Below are positions 10,663-21,191 of a stretch of DNA of 64,000 nucleotides, piece by piece. The translations under genes and the position numbers were made by a program. The notes under the pieces are model-generated. The model saw only the letters and a program-made list of their open reading frames with translations, was not told where the DNA came from and made no database searches. Every line of letters starts with the position of its first letter. The first letter of the stretch is position 1. The DNA comes from Leptasterias polaris (taxonomy: Eukaryota > Echinodermata > Asteroidea > Forcipulatida > Asteriidae): assembly GCA_037783415.1 (NCBI GenBank), contig JAZGTN010000035.1, positions 3,410,001 through 3,474,000 on the forward strand, given 5' to 3'.

Positions 10663-12025
10663 TATGGAAACCTTTTGTTCCAAAAGTACCCTATAAAAAA
10701 ACGCACCACACAATGACCTTGGAATCCCCTGGCTCTGTGGAGAACTATCCAACTGTTCAATAAACACGCTGGATGTTGTATAGTCTCTTGTCCAGTCTTA
10801 TATACACTCTTAACATCCTATTTACAGCGTGTATTGTGTGTGTGAACATGTCCACGCATTCAAACCGAGGACTTGGAGAGGGTTTTAACAAAAGGGATCC
10901 GGGAAAAAGTCACACCGAGGACGTCCTCGATTCGATTTCGTGTACAAAACCAATGGGGGCGTCTCAAAAAAAAACTATGTCCAAACAATGGGAGAACAAA
11001 GAGAAGTCCTCGGTTGACACCATAAACACGAGAGTGTGGGTGTGCGTGTGTGTACGTAAGCGCACCTACCGGAAGCATGCACTTCATCACACACGCGAAA
11101 AGACTAGTTGTTCCGAGCCACAGTCCCAACTAACGCCCAATTTGAATGGATTTTTTTTTTCAAGAAAGATATGCGAGTGTTATCCTTAACCAATCAAAAT
11201 GATTGTTACATTAGTAGTTCCGCAAGGACTTGCTGAAGATACACTTTTTGGAACTAAGCCGTGTGATGGCGCTATTTATTATTATAATGAGTTGAAGTCG
11301 GGAGTCACTGTGCAAAAAAGGATTTTACACAGGAAATGAGCCCGATTTTGATGGAAAATACGATATATATCATGAAATTAGCAAGCCTAAATGATTAAAG
11401 ACTTCATTCTATTGAATTTTTTATGAAAGTGTAGTATCTTAGCTTCGTTATGCTACTAGAACTAAGAGATATTTTATGAAAGTGTAGTATCTTAGCTTCG
11501 TTATGCTACTAGAACTAAGAGATATTTTATGAAAGTGTAGTATCTTAGCTTTGTTATGCTACTAGAACTAAGAGATATTTTATGAAAGTATAGTATCTTA
11601 GCTTCGTTATGCTACTAGAACTAAGAGATATTTTATGAAAGTGTAGTATCTTAGCTTCGTTATGCTACTAGAACTAAGAGATATTTTATGAAAGTGTAGT
11701 ATCTTAGCTTCGTTATGCTACTAGAACTAAGAGATATTTTATGAAAGTGTAGTATCTTAGCTTCGTTATGCTACCAGAACTAAGAGATATTTTATGAAAG
11801 TGTAGTATCTTAGCTTCGTTATGCTACTAGAACTAAGAGATATTTTATGAAAGTGTAGTATCTTAGCTTCGTTATGCTACTAGAACTAAGAGATATTTTG
11901 AAAGATATTCTCAAAAAGACGATAGATGCAAAAAAAACTGATTTTTTTGGGCAGTTTTTCCATTGGGATAGAGCGTAAAGGAAACTCTCGCAGGCTTACA
12001 TGTAGTTCCCCAAAGGAATCGATAT
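10663..12025. mobile_element. Left-arm-only insertion of about 1.36 kb with CATA flanks
   Basis: The right arm reads uninterrupted at this point (reverse complement CACGATAACATACAAAACG). The left arm has this block between two CATA tetranucleotides, consistent with a 4-bp target duplication. It starts with a segment like an LTR or promoter end (AATAAACACGCTGG followed by GTTGTATAGTCTC near 10760) and contains a 53-bp minisatellite. The 138-codon ORF at 10773-11189 has no recognised domain. The class is uncertain. Confidence 0.5.
11414..11897. repeat. 53-bp minisatellite, about 9 copies
   Basis: The unit, beginning GATATTTTATGAAAGTGTAG, recurs every 53 bp (starts at 11468, 11521, 11574 and on), with copies nearly identical. 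The last copy is truncated at 11897. The array is absent from the right arm, inside the left-only insertion. Confidence 0.95.
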
Positions 12026-12290
12026 GCATACAAAACGACTTGTTAAATAAAGACTATACCTGTCATGTGATATAGCAGTGTACTGTGTTTGCAGCATTGA
12101 TCGTCGCTCATTCGCGACGATATTGTTACATATTGTGGGCAGCAGCATAACCAGTGACTTCGTTCTTTGGTAAGTTTTGTCAAAAACTGTGTAGGTCAAT
12201 TTTAAGAAAAATGTGACATGTAGAATTACCCTAGACGAAATAACCGTTTGTTATAAAATGCATAAAGTTGGAAAGATGTTTTAAAAGTAG

Positions 12291-12475
12291 AATACAATGA
12301 TCCACACAAATATGCCTCGAAATTGCATGGTTTTCCTTTTACTTTGCGAACTAACACGGTCCGCCATTTTGTGGAGTCAAAAACTTGACTCCAAAAAATT
12401 TGCGGGCCGTGTTAGTTCACGATGTAAAAGTAAAACCACGCAATTTCGAGGCATATTTGTGTGGATCATTGTATT
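12291..12475. mobile_element. Palindromic MITE (left arm copy)
   Basis: The two halves are inverted repeats of about 88 bp, from AATACAATGATCCACACAAA to its reverse complement, meeting at a GGAGTCAAAAACTTGACTCC centre. Copies lie at 24937-25121 (mirrored arm) and 31395-31529 (outside the palindrome). The flanks (CCGTTTGTTATAAAATGCAT) belong to a larger element of the same family. Confidence 0.9.
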
Positions 12476-12489
12476 TTTTTTATTATTTT

Positions 12490-12870
12490 TTTTAATGAGA
12501 TATCGCCTAACTCACAAGGCCACGGACAGCCACTTCAAGGTGAGGGCTACAAATACCTGATTTGGGCTATCGACCCAAATCAATTGAAACCAGGGGCATG
12601 TTGCCTCCTACTCCTGGGGCTGAAACAGGGTTACCCCCTTTACAGTCCTTAAGGATGTAGGCATGGGTATCATCCACTAGGAGCCTGTCTGGTAGAGCAG
12701 AATGCACCACCTTCCCAACTTTTTTCGAAGCAATTATGGTTAAGTGCCTTGCTCAGGGGCACAAGTGTCATGACCGGGTATCGAACCCACACTCTGCTGC
12801 TGACTACACCAGAGCTTAGGTCCGGTGACCTAGACCGCTCGGCCACGACACGCCACTTTTAAAACATGAC
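12490..12870 (-). mobile_element. tRNA-Ser/Leu-like SINE (left arm copy)
   Basis: On the minus strand the head reads GGCCGAGCGGTCTAGGTCAC with a B-box GGTTCGATACC, as in type II tRNAs with a long variable arm. A SINE body of about 250 bp ends at the MITE. The mirrored copy is at 24545-24930. Confidence 0.82.
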
Positions 12871-14371
12871 ACGCCACTTTTAAAACATCATTCAAACCAT
12901 ATGCTTTTCAACTTAGTCGATTGTTAGACAATGACATTGACTGCTTAAAGTAAAAGTGACATCCTGATGAGGTCATCACATTATTTGTTACTAACTTTTT
13001 AAAATTTTGACTTATTATTACATATCTCTTCAACAAAGTAAACCACCCACTGTTTCTTTGAGCTGAGGACTAAATTAAGTTCTTCTGTAAAATGTCGTCA
13101 TACTGTGAATTATTATTTGTTAAGGTCTCCAAGTGCCGTTTCTCCTTTCAGTAGAGGACCAGCCTCCCTGTCACAGCCATACATTGCAACAATCAAAATA
13201 ATCCTGATTGTATGTCTGTTTATCATGGATATTGTATTAAATTAATCACTAATGTTGCAAAATATTCCTTTTGTTTGTGTTGCAGTAGGCTTACTATCTC
13301 CAAAGACATCTACCCATCAACAAGAAGATGTCCAAGAAGATGCACTCTCCAGTCAAAAGGTTAGTTCCTCAATAATGAAAGAACAAATGTTAGCTTTTTG
13401 TTATTTAAATGTTGCATGCACTTTGCTAGATTGGTTTGATTCTGAGGACCCACTGATAATCAAGTTCATACCACCACCAATCTTCAGGAGAACTGTCTCA
13501 GCCATTTGACGTACCTGTCAACAATTGATTGTAACAATCAAAATAATCCTGATATGCAAAAGTTACTTTAATTGTTTTTTGTTGTTTTTGCTATTATCAA
13601 TGTTGGTTTTTGTATTTATTTTTTCAGTGAAAGTTTATACAAAATCCCCAGCAAAAGCAAAGTATATATTTTTTTAATTATGTGTTATGTGTTTAATCAC
13701 TCATGTTGCAAAGTGTACATTTTGTTTGTGTTGCAGGGGAGTGCTCAAAATTTCCAAAGAGATCTACCCGTCAACAAGTAAACGCCAAGAGCTGCACTCT
13801 CCAGTGAAAGGTGAACTTAAAAAAATTAAAAACCTGTCAGCTTTTGGTTATTAAAATATTGTGTGCCACTTGGTAGATTAGTTTGATTCTGGGGACTCAC
13901 TGCTAATACAGTTCATACCAACACCAATCTTCAAGAGAACTGTCTCAGCCACTTGACATACCCGTCAAATCACTGTTGCTTACTTTGATTGCAACAATCA
14001 AAATAATCCTCAGTATGTTTACTGGTCTTCGGTTCCCCAAGAAGCCTAATATGCCTTTGGACCTTAGGCCAAATGTCAATGTCACTATGACTAAAAACAA
14101 AAGAGACTCTACAAAAAATATCAACTCCAAATTTAGTGTGTGGAATGGTCTTCAGATTCCCTGCAAGCCTTTGTTTTTGGACTTCTAGGTAAAATGTTGA
14201 GGTCATTACAACTATAACTCATGAAGGACTTGGCATATTAGCTCCAAACTTTGTGTTCGGATTGATCTTCGGGTCCCCCGAAAACAATCATTTTTCGTGT
14301 ACATGGGACTTACAGCTTTACATTCCATCCAAAGAAAGAATTAATAATAGCTTGTTTCTCGGTCAAGGACA

Positions 14372-14470
14372 CAAGTGTCAAGACCAGAACTCTGAACCCA
14401 TACTCTGCTGATCAGAAACACCACAGCTTGAGTAAGGTGCGCTTAATCGCTCAGTCATGACACATCGTGT
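14372..14470 (-). mobile_element. SINE head fragment, tRNA-like (left arm)
   Basis: On the minus strand it reads CATGACTGAGCGATTAAGCG followed by GGGTTCAGAGTTC, a degenerate A-box and B-box pair related to the Ser/Leu-like SINE family. Mirrored and duplicated copies are at 22960-23100 and 25430-25600. Confidence 0.6.
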
Positions 14471-15495
14471 TTTTTTAAACTAATAGTTTTCAAATGTGGG
14501 ATGGGAGTATACAAAACTGCTGAGGTAATTTGTCTGAATCAACTTTTTTAACTGTGGACAACGTTTTTAAAATAAATTGTTGCAAATTGTGCTTTATGTT
14601 TGTGTGCAGAAAGGCTTACCATCTTCAAAGTGATATAACCGTCAACAAGTTAAGATGTCCAAGATCGGCTTACATAATAAAGGAGCTGCTCTCTCCAGTA
14701 AAAGGTAAATTCCTTAAGAGTAAAATAATGTTTTTTTTAATGCAATTCGTTCATAGCATTTTGAATTAAAATTGTCTGATCAGTATTCAAACAATCAACA
14801 GTTTGGGCCCCTAAAATTTGATTTGAAAAGCCAGGGTTGAAGTCAAACTGTGGTGTTTTTGGTAAATAAAATTGTTTCCAATATATTACAGCAAGTAGAT
14901 ATAGACTGTGAATCTCAACAATGGGTTGTTGTTAAATTCACAAACGACTGTTGGAATTGACAGCAATCTTCAGAACCCATGTTTAAAGTAGTTTTAAGCT
15001 AAACAAAACTTCCGATTCAGGTTACAAATTAGTTGATAAGTTTTTAGGGATTTTACCTAACATGCACACTTCATTGAGGTTAATTTGTGTTCTAATTTGT
15101 ACTTTCTCAACCATCTTTTAAAGGTAACACTTTAAAGTTAATATGTTATATTCAGTTATTTTCAGTTAAAAACTGGTTTTATATCTAGTCTTAAATATTT
15201 TGTTTTAATTGTTTGCATCTAGAAAGGCATGCCATGCTCTGATGGTCACCTCCCATCAACAAAGCAAATCTTGTGAGGTCTCTTCGCACTGTGTATCTGC
15301 CAAATATCTTCTTGTAGCGCATGGATGTTCATGGCTGAGACAAAGGTATGTAAATCTTGGGTTTTTTGTTATCCTAAAGTGTAAAGTGGGCTATTTTTGC
15401 AGCACTTTGCATTTAATGTGTGTGATTTAACAGTAAGGAAATCAAAGAGTGTTGAGAGGTTTTAAGACAGTGGTTTAAACTCGCTAAGGGCTATA

Positions 15496-15544
15496 GTTCT
15501 TGATAATTTTACCAAGACGAAGTTGAGGTAAAATTATCAAGAAC
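15496..15544. repeat. Perfect 18-bp-stem hairpin (left arm)
   Basis: GTTCTTGATAATTTTACC, a 13-nt loop, then its exact reverse complement. An outer pair (AGTGGTTTA near 15470, TAAACCACT near 15563) extends it. The mirrored hairpin at 21895-21943 is identical in the stem. Confidence 0.9.
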
Positions 15545-16467
15545 CATGCCTCAGCATACGTGTAAACCACTTCTTTTTATAACCATTTCAACACATTGAT
15601 TCCCATTTAAAAATCCCTTCAATTTAAAACATTCAGAACCCTGTAGAAGTTGAGAACAAAAGTGGCAGTTTAGCATAAGCTCAGCTCGACTCTGCGTTGA
15701 ATTTCTATGCATGTGTTGAGCGATGAGTACCTTGTTGTGAGCAAATTATTTCCAACCGGCGTAAACCAAATATTTGACATATAGACCTAAACTGGGCTGT
15801 GACATTTGGGCACTGTGCGCAATCATCTGAGTGTGCCCTTGGCTTAATTCAGTCAGGTCATGTTTAATCATTCCTACCTGTGTTCATATCGCACATTTAA
15901 ACATTTTCCCATGGTCTCCTCTCACCAAATCAGGATGAATAAACTGTTCAGGTATTTTTGAATCACACACCACATACCACAAAAGATGTTTACAAAACGA
16001 ATGTTGCTCATTTGAAAATGTTGATCATAATGCAAGCCAATTGGCAATTAGGCCTCATGCCTAAGGTAAGAAGTAATACAATTATTTCTCTTCCATAGAT
16101 ATTTAGTTTTTCTTCTAATTTCCATTTTTTCCCTTTTAGAAAGTCTAGTTCTCCAATGAGATCTACCCATCCGAAATGTAGATGAGTGTTATCTGCAAAT
16201 TGCGTATCATCAGCTGAATGTCTTCCCATACGTAGATGTAGCTGTTCAAGACTAAGGCATAGTATGTAAATTCTGGTGTAAGTTTTTGTAATCAAGTAAT
16301 AAACCACTAGGTTTTTCTTATCGTCTTGTAGTGGGCTGTTTATGCAGCACTATACAAGTAACATTGTAAATAACTGCACCATTGCAAGCAAGTGCATATT
16401 ATGCGTATTTTGAAATGAGAAACTGGAGATCTTGGCAATTTTGCTTTGACTAAAAAAAATTGAGCAT

Positions 16468-16980
16468 TTGGTGGTGCGTCGTTTCGAATTGTTTGGAATC
16501 GAATGGTGGTAAAATCACGGGAAATTCCAAACTTAATTGCGAAAAGGGACCTGGACACATGCACGTGGCATGTGGGGTCCTACTCCTGGCCAGGGTGACA
16601 GTTGGTGGTTGATCTTAAAGATGCATCAGCTCCTCAGCGGCGAGGATGCTCTGGTGTTTTCACAAATGGTCGGCCAACAGGAGTAGTTCCTAGTCTACGC
16701 CGTGGGGCTAGGGACCGCGTTTTAAGGGAGTAGGGGGCGTACCCTGCATAAGTGTATGTGGACCGGGCGCTCTGAAAGGAGTACGAAGGCCCCGATGATC
16801 TCCCAAAGCGTGTTGGTGGTGCGTCGTTTCGAATCGTTTGGAATCGAATGGTGGTAAAATCACGGGAAATTCCAAACTTAATTGCGAAAAGGGACCTGGA
16901 CACATGCACGTGGCATGTGGGGTCCTACTCCTGGCCAGGGTGACAGTTGGTGGTTGACCTTAAAAGAGCATCAGGCTCCT
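16468..16980. repeat. Tandem duplicated repeat of unknown class (period about 345 bp)
   Basis: The block from TTGGTGGTGCGTCGTTTCGA recurs at 16468 and 16813. Between them is a second block from TCTGGTGTTTTCACAAATGG, which also recurs at 18411-18580. The second period is therefore split by the LINE at 16981-18409. Confidence 0.8.
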
Positions 16981-16984
16981 TAGA

Positions 16985-17940
16985 TAGAAAACAGACAGTT
17001 GAAATTGATGATATTGAATCAGATGTGTTCAAGGTACCCTTCGGTGTCCCTCAAGGGTCACGTTTAGGCCCCCTATTGTTTACAATGTACACAAGCAGAC
17101 TCCTCACAAATATTGAAAAGAAGTTCCCTATTATTACTTGTCATTGCTACGCAGATGACACACAAGTATATTTGTCATTCTGTCCTAACACACCAAATGA
17201 AGAATACTGTATCAGTGTATTAGAAAAATGCATTGAGTACATTAGAACCTGGATGTTACAAAACAAACTGATGTTGAATGATAGGAAAACGGAACTGTTA
17301 GTTATTGGCACTACACGTCAGGTATCTAAGTTCAAGTCAAACGGTATATCAGTAGGTGACACTGCTATAATACCATCCCATAACGTAATAAACTTAGGAG
17401 TGTTATTTGATACTCAGTTGAACATGGAATCACAAATTATTAGTGTATGTAAATCTGCATATTACATGATTTATAATCTGAGGCGCATTCGTAAATACTT
17501 TGATCAAGATAGCATGAAAACTGTCGTCCACGCATGCATTACGAGTAAATTAGACTATTGTAATAGTCTATTGTATGGATTACCAAACTTACAGATAGCA
17601 AAGTTGCAACGGGTTCAAAATACATGTGCAAGATTGATTTGTAATCTCCCTAAATTTGCTCATGTAACACCACTACTCAGAGAATTACATTGGTTGCCTA
17701 TACGTCAAAGAATTGAATTTAAGATGTTAATGATAGTTTATAAAGCGCTTAATGGTCAAGCTCCTAGTTATATTACTGAATTATTGGATTTTAAATCTCA
17801 AACCCATGGTCATAATCTTCGTAGTACACAAGACACATTGGCATTGAAGATCCCCCAAATTAGAACAAAAGTAACCTTAGGTGATCGATCATTTCTTTGT
17901 GCAGCTCCTAGATTATGGAATAAGCTACCTGTGGACATTA
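16985..17940 (+). pseudogene. LINE reverse transcriptase, C-terminal half
   Basis: Recognisable blocks are FGVPQGSRLGPLLF, the catalytic YADDTQVYLSF, WMLQNKLMLNDRKTELL, INLGVLFD, the RRIRKYF block, LDYCNSLLYGLP, KLQRVQNTCARLI, LLRELHWLPIRQRI and YKALNGQAPSYI. This is the standard CR1/L2 RT C-terminal series. The N-terminal RT motifs and endonuclease are missing. Residues before about 16985 in the 362-codon ORF come from the flanking repeat, and the tail after NKLPVDI comes from the inserted SINE. Confidence 0.9.
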
Positions 17941-18212
17941 TTTATTTTTATTTATTTTTATTTTATTTTATTTTATTTTATTTTATTTTATTACACATCC
18001 AACAGCATTTTAGCGCCAATAACAGGATGAGATAGGAAGAGAGAAGACAAAGAAGGAAGTTTCAGTTTTAGATGTGGGAGGAAAACCCCCAGGGAAAACC
18101 CACGCAATCAGGCAGGGACTGAAAAACCCAATCCACATAGTGCCCCAGGTGGGATTCGAACCGGGGTCCCATAGGTGGAAGGCGAGGCAAGATACCACTA
18201 CACCAACCTGAA
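17941..18212 (-). mobile_element. tRNA-derived SINE inserted in the LINE
   Basis: Minus-strand copy of the GGTTGGTGTAGTGGTA family: head at 18212, B-box GGTTCGAATCC near 18155, and a 3' (TAAAA)n tail at 17945-17990. After it the LINE coding sequence resumes (DGFKFKVKTYLF). Confidence 0.82.
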
Positions 18213-18410
18213 AGTCTCAATCATTAGATGGCTTTAAATTTAAAGTAAAAACCTATTTGTTTTAAACATAGATTTAATTATATAATGGTCATGCTTTGAA
18301 TTGTATAGCATTGTGTAGTGGTATAGCATCTAAGAGCTCTTGAAGCGCAGTAGAATATATAAACATAGTTTCTGCGCTCTACAAATGATTTATTATTATT
18401 ATTATTATTA

Positions 18411-18580
18411 CTGGTGTTTCCACAAATGGTCGGCCAACAGGAGTAGTCCCTAGTGTACGCCATGGGGCTAGGGCCCACGTTAGTAGGAGTTAGAGGGCGT
18501 GCCCCGCATACGGGTGCGAGGACCGGGCGCTCTGAAAGGAGTATGAAGGCCTTGACTGACCTCGGAAAGCGTGTTGGGGC
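18411..18580. repeat. Second half of the 16468 repeat, displaced by the LINE
   Basis: It matches 16652-16812 closely (CACAAATGGTCGGCCAACAG and GGACCGGGCGCTCTGAAAGG are shared). Its expected neighbour ends at 16980 on the other side of the LINE. Confidence 0.8.
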
Positions 18581-18734
18581 TGGTATCCTGGGACCTGCAC
18601 GTGGTGGCCCTGCTTTAAACTAAGCTTACCAGGATGATATTGGCAAAAATCAGAAGCAAATTAATTAAAATGGTTGCAATGGTGCACTTGTACATTACAC
18701 TTTACTTTCATGAATTTTATTTACAATGTAATAA

Positions 18735-19260
18735 TATACAGGCATGCTACTTTTCATGTCATCAGCTGATTTCCGCATATTTGGTTTTTCAGGTGTATTG
18801 CCATTGAAAATTAAAAACTTAGCACAAAGTATAATGCTGTGCCTGGTACTTAACTCTTTTTGGGCAAGATTTGGTTGAATGCATGCCTGAGTATACAAGA
18901 ATTAAAAATTGTTCATTTATAATAATACAGGCATGCAACTGGTTTCAGTCAAAATTTCTCATAGTTGATTCCTAACTGTACTATAACGCTTGAAATTTAA
19001 AACCGCAAAGACATACTCTGCCTGGCATTTTCTCTTTCAAAACTAAAAAAGAAAAGAAAATTGCTGTTGCATGCAAAGTTATTAAATTAACAGGCAGGCA
19101 ACACATTTCAGGTTATTATTGTTTCCTAATTTGTTCGTTTCACATCCATATTGAAAATTGAAAAACACAGTGCAAAGTCTTGCTGTGATGCAATTTACTC
19201 GTTTATTGACAATCTGCTAGCTGTTGCATGCCTGAATATCTAGCATTGTGTATATTTATT
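18735..19260. repeat. Degenerate tandem repeat, about 165-190-bp unit, three copies
   Basis: ACAGGCATGC-type starts at 18739, 18929 and 19091 are each followed by a similar order of elements (ATTGAAAATT, AAAAC..CAAAGT, GCTGTTGCATGC). Left-arm-only. Confidence 0.55.
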
Positions 19261-19339
19261 TTTAAGGTTATGCGAATATTCATTCGAGAAATGCACATGG
19301 CAGTGACACTTAGTTGTATTATTTTGCAAAATACAGTTG

Positions 19340-19545
19340 CTTTTTCTCCCTCCTTGCGTTTGTTTACCACTTCTATTCTTGCTATTTTTTACCACTTCCA
19401 TCCTAGCGATTGTTTATCACTTCCCTCCTTGCGTTTATTTACCACTTCCCTCCTTGTTTTTTTATCCCTTCCATCCTTGCGTTTGTTTACCACTTCCATC
19501 CTCACTTTTGTTTATTTTCCACTTCCCTCTTTGCGATTCAACGTT
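19340..19545. repeat. CT-rich degenerate tandem repeat
   Basis: Repeats of TTTACCACTTC with TCCCTCCTTGCG recur every 27-30 bp. The tail (TTTATTTTCCACTTCC) pairs with the right arm near 21020-21040. Confidence 0.7.
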
Positions 19546-19869
19546 TTTTTAAACAGTGAAACAATTCAAGTTAATTTTTATGTTAAAATTAAACTTATTT
19601 GAATGTTAAACTTGTATCTAAACAATTAGAAGTTTGAGTTAAAAAAATGATTATTTTAATGTTAATCATGTATCTTAAACCGCTAGAAGTTTGCGTTAAA
19701 ACTGATTATTTGAATTTTAAAGTACATATTGTTCTGTTATGTTTGCTTAATAAGAGTCAAAGAAATAAAGAAATAGAAATAATGAACCAGTGGTAAAGAA
19801 ATGTCATTCTTTGAGTCAAAATTTAGTAGAATAAGATAACCTATGCAAACTGTATAAAACGTAAAAGTC

Positions 19870-20626
19870 GATTGCTCATTTGGTTTAATGGATTGCTCTT
19901 TTGGTTTAATGGGTTGCTCGTTTGGTTTAATGGGTTGCTCTTTTGGTTTAATGGGTTGCTCTTTTGGTTTAATGGGTTGCTCTTTTGGTTTAATGGGTTG
20001 CTCGTTTGGTTTAATGGGTTGCTCGTTTGGTTTAATGGGTTGCTCTTTTGGTTTAATGGGTTGCTCTTTTGGTTTAATGGGTTGCTCTTTTGGTTTAATG
20101 GGTTGCTCGTTTGGTTTAATGGGTTGCTCGTTTGGTTTAATGGGTTGCTCTTTTGGTTTAATGGGTTGCTCGTTTGGTTTAATGGGTTGCTCGTTTGGTT
20201 TAATGGGTTGCTCTTTTGGTTTAATGGGTTGCTCTTTTGGTTTAATGGGTTGCTCTTTTGGTTTAATGGGTTGCTCGTTTGGTTTAATGGGTTGCTCGTT
20301 TGGTTTAATGGGTTGCTCTTTTGGTTTAATGGGTTGCTCTTTTGGTTTAATGGGTTGCTCTTTTGGTTTAATGGGTTGCTCTTTTGGTTTAATGGGTTGC
20401 TCTTTTGGTTTAATGGGTTGCTCTTTTGGTTTAATGGGTTGCTCTTTTGGTTTAATGGGTTGCTCTTTTGGTTTAATGGGTTGCTCGTTTGGTTTAATGG
20501 GTTGCTCGTTTGGTTTAATGGGTTGCTCGTTTGGTTTAATGGGTTGCTCGTTTGGTTTAATGGGTTGCTCGTTTGGTTTAATGGGTTGCTCATTTGGTTT
20601 AGTCGATTGCTCATTTGGTTTAGTCG
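19870..20626. repeat. Central 21-bp tandem array, 36 units, on the palindrome axis
   Basis: The unit is GGGTTGCTCTTTTGGTTTAAT or its variant with CTCGTTTGG, with a third variant CTCATTTGG at both ends. The period of 21 is a multiple of three and has no stop in three of the six frames, so long repetitive ORFs appear on both strands. These are a by-product, not genes. The variant order (T and G types) is I F V FFF VV FFF VV F VV FFF VV F8 V5 I I, using the encoded residue of one frame as the label. Confidence 0.95.
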
Positions 20627-21054
20627 AAAGTGCTTTTTCTTTTGACCTTTGACCCCTAAAAACGTTTATCTACTAAATTCTGACTCAAAGAATGACATTT
20701 CTTTACCACTGGTTCATTATTTCTATTTCTTTATTTCTTTGACTCTTATTAAGCAAACATAACAGAACAATATGTACTTTATTACTACATAGAGAACAAG
20801 TTAATTTGAACGTTAAACTTGTATCTTAACAGTTAGCTGTTTACATTAACAAACATTTTATTTGATGCAAACTTCTAACTGTTTAAATACAAGTTTAAAA
20901 TTCAAATAATCCGTTTTAACGCAAACAGATACAAGATTAACATTAAAATAAGTTTAATTTTAACATAAAAATGAACTTAAATTGTTTCACTGTTTAAAAA
21001 ACGTTGAATCACAAGGAGGTAAGTGGAAAATAAACACAAGGATAATAACATAAT

Positions 21055-21191
21055 AATAACTAGTTCTTTAATATAAAGCGCATTTCACAATAACATCTCA
21101 ATGCGCGCGCTTTACATTAGTGCCCTGGTCATTGGGCCAATAACATTCCTTTAATCTTTCTCAGCTCCCTGGGGAGTATACAACCCTGGGC
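21055..21191 (-). mobile_element. SINE 3' half, right arm only
   Basis: On the minus strand it contains TATACTCCCCAGGGAGCTGA and GGCCCAATGACCAGGGCACT and ends in an AT-rich tail. The same body is seen in the SINE at 34265-34645. Confidence 0.65.

Larger units (their letters stand above)
13137..16263 (+). other. Tandem exon-like modules with splice-site-like borders (left arm)
   Basis: Five short segments share related sequence (CTCTCCAGTNAAAAG ends in three of them). Each is preceded by a pyrimidine-rich tract and AG and followed by a GT donor-like site: 13286-13359 (TTGCAG before, GTTAGT after), 13737-13810, 14610-14704, 15223-15345 and 16140-16261 (GTATGT after). Sequences between them are also duplicated, for example the blocks at 13430-13520 and 13875-13970. 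No single frame stays open across all five, so if they are exons they are non-coding or decayed. Identity with the right arm stops at 16263, just past the last module. Confidence 0.45.
16981..18409 (+). mobile_element. CR1/L2-like LINE, 5'-truncated, ending in (TTA)n
   Basis: The second half of a reverse transcriptase is followed by a 3' UTR with GCGCTCTACAAATGATTTAT and a TTA microsatellite, typical of L2/CR1 LINE 3' ends. It is inserted between the two halves of the flanking repeat and is itself interrupted by a SINE at 17941-18212. It is left-arm-only. Confidence 0.88.
4058..19832 (+). repeat. Left arm of the giant palindrome
   Basis: The arm is 15.8 kb, longer than the right arm. It carries extra insertions: 4650-5808, a LINE fragment at 5865-6801, a MITE at 7019-7162, 8173-9342, 9751-10382, 10663-12025 and 16264-19506. 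It contains no intact gene. Confidence 0.88.

Noticed and set aside
11414..11897. CRISPR array
   Set aside because: Repeats are contiguous 53-bp units without unique spacers, in a eukaryotic genome.
14530..14769. 79-codon ORF identical in both arms as a protein gene
   Set aside because: The ORF runs across the putative splice borders of an exon-like module and has no domain. Conservation is explained by the palindrome.
19841..20652. Three overlapping ORFs of about 255 codons with perfect heptad repeats
   Set aside because: They arise because a 21-bp unit without stops is repeated. They exist in two plus frames and one minus frame and begin or end at the array edges. No gene signal around them.
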